Below are positions 5,862 to 8,927 of a stretch of 8,927 nt of DNA, piece by piece. The number at the start of each line of letters is the position of its first letter. Position 1 is the first letter of the stretch. The DNA is from Porphyrobacter sp. (GTDB taxonomy: Bacteria > Pseudomonadota > Alphaproteobacteria > Sphingomonadales > Sphingomonadaceae): positions 1 through 8,927 of the forward strand of contig JACIYY010000293.1 of the NCBI GenBank assembly GCA_014359685.1, read 5' to 3'. Both the position numbers and the translations under genes were made by a program. Below the pieces are notes generated by a model. The model worked only from the letters and a program-made list of their open reading frames with translations. It had not been told where the DNA came from and ran no database searches.

Positions 5862-6731
5862 ATGGGCCACAAGGCCCGCGTGAGCGATGCCGACCCGACC
5901 CTGATGCTTGAACCGGGCCTCTATATTGTCGCCACGCCGATTGGCAATCTTGGCGACATCAGCCTGCGCGCGATGCGGGTGCTCGCGGCCTGCGATGCGG
6001 TGGCCTGCGAGGATACCAGGGTCACGGGCAAGCTGATGCGCCATCTGAACCTTTCGCGGCCGCTATGGCGCTATGACGATCACAGCTCGGACGAGGATCG
6101 CGCGCGGCTGCTGGAGGCGATGCGGCATCGGGCCGTGGCGCTGGTCAGCGATGCCGGGACGCCGCTGGTCTCCGATCCCGGATACCGGCTGGTGCGCGCC
6201 GCGCGCGAGGCGGGGATCGCCGTCACCGCGATCCCCGGCCCGTGCGCCCCGATCGTGGCGCTGAGCCTGTCGGGCCTGCCCAGCGACCGCTTCCTGTTCG
6301 CCGGCTTCCTGCCCGCCAGGGACAAGGCCCGCGCCGATCTGCTGGCGGAACTGGCCGGCATCCGCGCCACCCTGATCGTGTTCGACACCGCGCCGCGCCT
6401 GACCCGCTCCCTCGCGGCGATCGCCGGGATCATGCCGGGCCGCGAGGTGGCGGTGGCGCGCGAGCTGACCAAGCTGCACGAGGAATGCCGGCGGGGCAGC
6501 GCGGACGAATTGCTGGCCCATTACAGCGCGCATCCGCCGCGCGGCGAGATCGTGCTGCTGATCGGCCCCGCGCCCGACCCTGTGGCGCCCTGTGCCGAGG
6601 ATGCCGATGCCATGCTGCGCACGGCGCTGGCGGACTTGAAGCCCTCGCAGGCGGCGGCGCAGGTGGCCAAGGCGACGGGGCTCGACCGCAAGGCGCTCTA
6701 CGCCCGGGCCCTGGCGTTGCGCGGCGAATGA
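5862..6731 (+). CDS. rsmI: 16S rRNA (cytidine-1402-2'-O)-methyltransferase RsmI
   Basis: RsmI uses S-adenosylmethionine to methylate the ribose 2'-OH of C1402 in the decoding centre of 16S rRNA. The tetrapyrrole-methylase-type fold is clear from GLYIVATPIGNLGDISLRA (19-37), EDTRVTGKL (about 50-58), VSDAGTPLVSDPGYRLV (95-111) and IPGPCAPIVALSLSGLPSDR (124-143). The GEIVLLIG strand comes near the end of the catalytic part, and a small helical C-terminal domain of about 50 residues follows. Length is 289 residues from ATG 5862, against 286 in E. coli. GTG 5880 and ATG 5904 are alternative starts, and none has a good Shine-Dalgarno, so the first 14 residues are uncertain. It is divergent from the PBP-activator gene and ends in an ATGA overlap with yraN, giving translational coupling. 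Confidence 0.95.
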   Translation: MGHKARVSDADPTLMLEPGLYIVATPIGNLGDISLRAMRVLAACDAVACEDTRVTGKLMRHLNLSRPLWRYDDHSSDEDRARLLEAMRHRAVALVSDAGTPLVSDPGYRLVRAAREAGIAVTAIPGPCAPIVALSLSGLPSDRFLFAGFLPARDKARADLLAELAGIRATLIVFDTAPRLTRSLAAIAGIMPGREVAVARELTKLHEECRRGSADELLAHYSAHPPRGEIVLLIGPAPDPVAPCAEDADAMLRTALADLKPSQAAAQVAKATGLDRKALYARALALRGE

Positions 6732-7078
6732 CCCGGCAGCGCGCCGAGCAGCGCGGCCGCGAGGCGGAGCGCGAGGCCGAGATGTGGCTGCGGCGCGAGG
6801 GCTGGGCGATCCTCGATCGCCGGCGCAGGACCAGCCTCGGGGAAATCGACCTGGTGATGCGGCGCGGCACCACCGTCGCCTTCGTGGAGGTGAAATGGCG
6901 CGCCAGTGCTGCCGCGCTGGCCTTCGCCATCGACGAATACCGGCTGGCGCGCGTCGCCGCTGCGGCGCAGGCGGTCGGCCACGAATATTGCCGGCCGGGG
7001 GACGATATGCGGATCGACGTGGTGCTGCTTGCGCCCGGGCGCCGGCCCGACCACATCGTCAATGCCTGGCAACCGTGA
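6728..7078 (+). CDS. yraN: YraN family protein (UPF0102), nuclease-fold
   Basis: This 116-residue protein belongs to UPF0102, a small PD-(D/E)xK nuclease-like family of unresolved function, often encoded beside rsmI and the LpoA gene. The family pattern is visible: an N-terminal helix RGREAEREAEMWLRREGW (9-26), then GEIDLVMRRG (38-47) with Glu39 and Asp41, and FVEVKWR (52-58) with Glu54 and Lys56, the expected metal-site residues. The basic RRRR at 31-34 may contact nucleic acid (inference). The ATG overlaps the rsmI stop as ATGA. Roles in recombination or DNA processing have been suggested in other bacteria, but biochemical function is not settled. An 88-bp gap before gshB makes it the probable end of the tightly coupled pair, though read-through into gshB is plausible. 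Confidence 0.93.
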   Translation: MTRQRAEQRGREAEREAEMWLRREGWAILDRRRRTSLGEIDLVMRRGTTVAFVEVKWRASAAALAFAIDEYRLARVAAAAQAVGHEYCRPGDDMRIDVVLLAPGRRPDHIVNAWQP

Positions 7079-7166
7079 CGCCCGTTCCCCGTTGCACCCG
7101 GCGAAGCGACGACGCACATCCACCGGCCGGCGCTCCGCCCCGGCCCATCGTGACGAAGGTTGAACA

Positions 7167-8138
7167 GTGCCGACACCCTTGCGCGTCGCGGTCCAGATGG
7201 ACCCTATCGAATCGATCAATATCGGCGGGGATTCGACCTTCGCGCTGATGCTGTCGGCGCAGGCGCGCGGCGCCGTGCTGTGGACCTATCATGTCCGCAC
7301 CCTCGCCTGGGAGGACGGCCGGATCACCGCCCATGCGCGGGCCGTGACGGTCCGCCGCCAGCCCGGCGACCATTACGAATGGGCGGGCGAGCCGCAGAAG
7401 ATCGACCTTGCCGCCGACATCGACGTGGTGCTGATGCGACAGGATCCGCCCTTCGACCTCGGCTATATCAGCGCCGCGCTGCTGCTCGACCGGCTGAAGG
7501 GCACCACGCTGGTGGTCAACGATCCGCGCCAGGTGATCAACGCGCCCGAAAAGATGTTCGTGCTCGATTACGCGCGCTTCATGCCGCCGACGCTGGTGGC
7601 GCGCACCCTGTCCGATGTGCGCGACTTCCAGCGCCGCCACGGATCGGTGGTGGTCAAGCCGCTGCACGGCAATGGCGGCAAGGCGATCTTCCGCATCGAC
7701 GAGCACGGCACCAACCTCGCCGCGCTGACCGAGCTGTTCACGCAGGTCTGGCCAGAGCCGTTCATGGTCCAGCCGTTCCTCCCCGAAGTGGCCGAGGGCG
7801 ACAAGCGCATCGTGCTGGTCGATGGCGTGTTCGCCGGGGCGATCAACCGCCGGCCGGGCGAGGGGGAGTTCCGCTCCAACCTCGCGCAGGGCGGCTATGC
7901 CGAGGCGGCGACGCTGACGGCGCGCGAGGAGGAGATCTGCGCAGCGATGGGGCCGGAACTGGCAAAGCGCGGGCTGGTCTTCGTCGGCATCGACGTGATC
8001 GGCGGCAAATGGCTGACCGAGATCAACGTCACCTCTCCCACCGGCATCGTCGCCATCGACCGCTTCAACGGCACCGACACCGCCGGCCGCATCTGGGACG
8101 CGATCGAGGCACGGCTGGCCCGGCAGGCGGCCGGGTAG
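7167..8138 (+). CDS. gshB: Glutathione synthetase GshB
   Basis: GshB ligates gamma-glutamylcysteine and glycine using ATP to make glutathione in the cytoplasm. The ATP-grasp signature set is complete over 323 residues (E. coli 316): VAVQMDPIESINIGGDSTFA near the start, RQDPPFD (91-97), NDPRQVINAPEK, KPLHGNGGKAIF (164-175) covering the glycine-rich loop, MVQPFLPE...GDKRI, NLAQGG and TEINVTSPTG (284-293), with Glu285 and Asn287 as likely Mg ligands. The GTG start at 7167 has GAAGG (7155-7159) at 7-nt spacing. The first in-frame ATG (7197) would remove the first beta strand and is rejected. The preceding 88 bp shows only a minor GC hairpin and no clear promoter, so the gene may be expressed from the rsmI promoter. 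The DedA gene follows 5 bp after the stop. Confidence 0.97.
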   Translation: MPTPLRVAVQMDPIESINIGGDSTFALMLSAQARGAVLWTYHVRTLAWEDGRITAHARAVTVRRQPGDHYEWAGEPQKIDLAADIDVVLMRQDPPFDLGYISAALLLDRLKGTTLVVNDPRQVINAPEKMFVLDYARFMPPTLVARTLSDVRDFQRRHGSVVVKPLHGNGGKAIFRIDEHGTNLAALTELFTQVWPEPFMVQPFLPEVAEGDKRIVLVDGVFAGAINRRPGEGEFRSNLAQGGYAEAATLTAREEEICAAMGPELAKRGLVFVGIDVIGGKWLTEINVTSPTGIVAIDRFNGTDTAGRIWDAIEARLARQAAG

Positions 8139-8143
8139 GGCCG

Positions 8144-8779
8144 ATGGACGAGCTGATCCTGGAGACGGTGGAGCGCGGCGGCTATCTCGGCATTGCGCTG
8201 CTGATGGCGCTGGAGAACATCTTTCCGCCGCTCCCTTCGGAGCTGATCATGGGGCTGGGCGGGGTCATGGTGGCGCGCGGCAGCATGGCCTTCTGGCCGC
8301 TGCTGCTGGTCGGCACGCTGGGCACCACGGCCGGCAATTGGGTGTGGTTCTGGATCGGCCAGCGCTTCGGATATCGCCGGCTCGCGCCCTTCGTGGAACG
8401 CTGGGGCCGCTGGCTGACGCTGGATTGGGAGGATGTCGAGCGGGCCAGCCGCTTCTTCAAGCTGTATGGCCACTGGGTGGTGTTCGTGCTGCGCTTTTCG
8501 CCCCTGCTGCGGACCATGATCTCGCTGCCGGCCGGGCTGATGCAGATGCCCTTGTGGAAGTTTCTGGTGTTCACCTTTCTCGGCTCGGCGATCTGGAACG
8601 CGATGCTGATCCTGGGCGGGCGGTGGCTGGCGACCTGGCTCGCCCAATACGAAGGCGCGATGACCTGGATCATCCTCGGAACCGGGGCGCTGACCCTGAT
8701 GGGATACCTGTACCGCGTCGCGACCTGGAAGCCGCGCCGGCGCCCGGTCGCTCCAGCGACGGATGGCGACGCCCGCTAG
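8144..8779 (+). CDS. DedA family inner-membrane protein
   Basis: This 211-residue polytopic membrane protein is of the DedA/VTT (SNARE-associated) family. Members support envelope integrity and proton-motive-force homeostasis, and some are undecaprenyl-phosphate flippases. Family signatures are ENIFPPLPSELIMGLGG (24-40) with Glu24 and Glu33, then GTLGTTAGNWVWFWIGQRFG (57-76). RFSPLLRTMISLPAG (117-131) carries Arg117 and Arg123, equivalent to the essential pair in E. coli YqjA/YghB. Hydrophobic segments lie at about 13-30, 48-72, 110-134, 142-165 and 172-192. The tail is Arg-rich (about 197-211), probably cytoplasmic. It starts 5 bp after gshB, so the two are co-transcribed; TAGGG (8136-8140) overlapping the gshB stop may serve as a weak ribosome site. 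The stop codon lies inside a palindrome. The substrate cannot be told from sequence. Confidence 0.93.
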   Translation: MDELILETVERGGYLGIALLMALENIFPPLPSELIMGLGGVMVARGSMAFWPLLLVGTLGTTAGNWVWFWIGQRFGYRRLAPFVERWGRWLTLDWEDVERASRFFKLYGHWVVFVLRFSPLLRTMISLPAGLMQMPLWKFLVFTFLGSAIWNAMLILGGRWLATWLAQYEGAMTWIILGTGALTLMGYLYRVATWKPRRRPVAPATDGDAR

Positions 8780-8785
8780 CGGGCG
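8770..8785. terminator. 16-bp perfect palindrome across the DedA stop codon; weak terminator candidate
   Basis: CGCCCGCTAGCGGGCG is a perfect inverted repeat that includes the DedA TAG stop (8777-8779). As RNA it would form a 6-bp all-GC stem with a CUAG loop. The bases after it (starting CGCCTTCATCATCC) hold no U-run, so intrinsic termination would be poor. It may instead mark the 3' end of the rsmI-to-DedA transcript or bind a protein. Confidence 0.35.
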
Positions 8786-8815
8786 CGCCTTCATCATCCG
8801 TTCACAAAAAATGCG

Positions 8816-8840
8816 GGAAACCTGAACAACTTCGCGCGTT
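8816..8840 (+). promoter_or_regulatory. Possible EcfG-type promoter of the terminal gene
   Basis: GGAAA(C) at 8816-8821 and CGTT at 8837-8840 are separated by 16 nt when GGAAA is taken as the -35 element, fitting the EcfG pattern GGAAC-N16/17-CGTT with the same fifth-base deviation as the site at 2281. CGTT ends 28 nt before the start codon at 8869, almost the same leader length as in the other copy. The surrounding gap (8780-8868) is otherwise empty apart from a short A-run (8805-8811). Confidence 0.42.
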
Positions 8841-8868
8841 GGTGGGGCGAAGCAGAAGGAGAGCCGAG

Positions 8869-8927
8869 ATGCTCAGAATCACCCTCGCCGCACTTGCGCT
8901 CGGAGCGGTGGCCTTGCCCGCCGTCGC
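8869..8927 (+). CDS. N terminus of a secreted protein (truncated by window end)
   Basis: Only about 19 codons are present: MLRITLAALALGAVALPAV and then the start of a further codon. The single Arg at position 3, the unbroken Leu/Ala/Val core and the approaching small residues are those of a Sec signal peptide, so the product is probably periplasmic or outer-membrane; no lipobox Cys is reached. The Shine-Dalgarno AAGGAG (8856-8861) has 7-nt spacing to the ATG, which makes the start convincing. An EcfG-like promoter upstream suggests stress-linked expression. The mature domain lies outside the window and cannot be identified. Confidence 0.75.
   Translation, partial: MLRITLAALALGAVALPAV

Noticed and set aside
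4675..5883. 402-aa open frame on the plus strand across the PBP-activator gene
   Set aside because: Arg/Gln/His-rich antisense shadow; the minus-strand frame has a lipobox, a Shine-Dalgarno and a known fold.
7125..7145. GGCCGG/CCGGCC hairpin with 9-nt loop between yraN and gshB
   Set aside because: A 6-bp stem is expected by chance at this GC content and no U-tract follows, so it is not called as a terminator.
7160..8143. Long in-frame extension upstream of the DedA gene
   Set aside because: It overlaps all of gshB out of frame; the DedA family N terminus fits ATG 8144.
7895..8797. 300-aa minus-strand open frame across gshB and the DedA gene
   Set aside because: Antisense to two recognised genes and without domain-like features.

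Overview
The window looks like an ordinary chromosomal stretch of a GC-rich alphaproteobacterium, most likely Sphingomonadales (Sphingomonadaceae/Erythrobacteraceae type). This rests on base composition, the DOMON-like/DUF1343 gene pair, the ParE sequence, and the order PBP activator - rsmI - yraN - gshB; no rRNA or other direct taxonomic marker is present. I see no phage, insertion sequence, CRISPR array, toxin-antitoxin pair, tRNA or rRNA. Every gene reads through without a visible frameshift.

Layout, left to right. (1) A 50-bp leader with a 13-bp direct repeat, then a two-gene operon on the + strand (51-1828): a DOMON-like protein coupled by ATGA overlap to a cytoplasmic DUF1343 protein related to NamZ exo-N-acetylmuramidases. 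(2) A convergent GFA-family zinc protein on the - strand (1836-2255). It is divergent from a 76-aa uncharacterised basic protein (2333-2563), which has a promoter resembling the alphaproteobacterial general-stress sigma (EcfG) type. (3) On the - strand, parE (topoisomerase IV subunit B, 2594-4585). Upstream of it lie a strong hairpin and a LpoA-like lipoprotein gene for a penicillin-binding-protein activator (4678-5829). (4) Divergent from the lipoprotein gene, with only 32 bp between start codons, is a + strand run: rsmI - yraN (ATGA overlap) - gshB - DedA-family membrane protein (5862-8779). (5) After a small palindrome and a second EcfG-like promoter, the start of a secreted-protein gene runs off the window end (8869 onward).

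Functional themes are envelope and housekeeping: MurNAc-related chemistry (DUF1343/NamZ), peptidoglycan synthase activation (LpoA-like), a DedA transporter possibly for undecaprenyl phosphate, 16S rRNA 2'-O-methylation (RsmI), glutathione synthesis (GshB) and chromosome decatenation (ParE). The order lpoA-like/rsmI/yraN parallels the yraL-yraM-yraN arrangement of Escherichia coli.

I did not find a convincing undescribed system. The points most worth a second look are the DOMON-like/NamZ-like couple with Gln in place of the EHG-motif Glu, the matched pair of EcfG-like promoters, and the possibly leaderless parE start.
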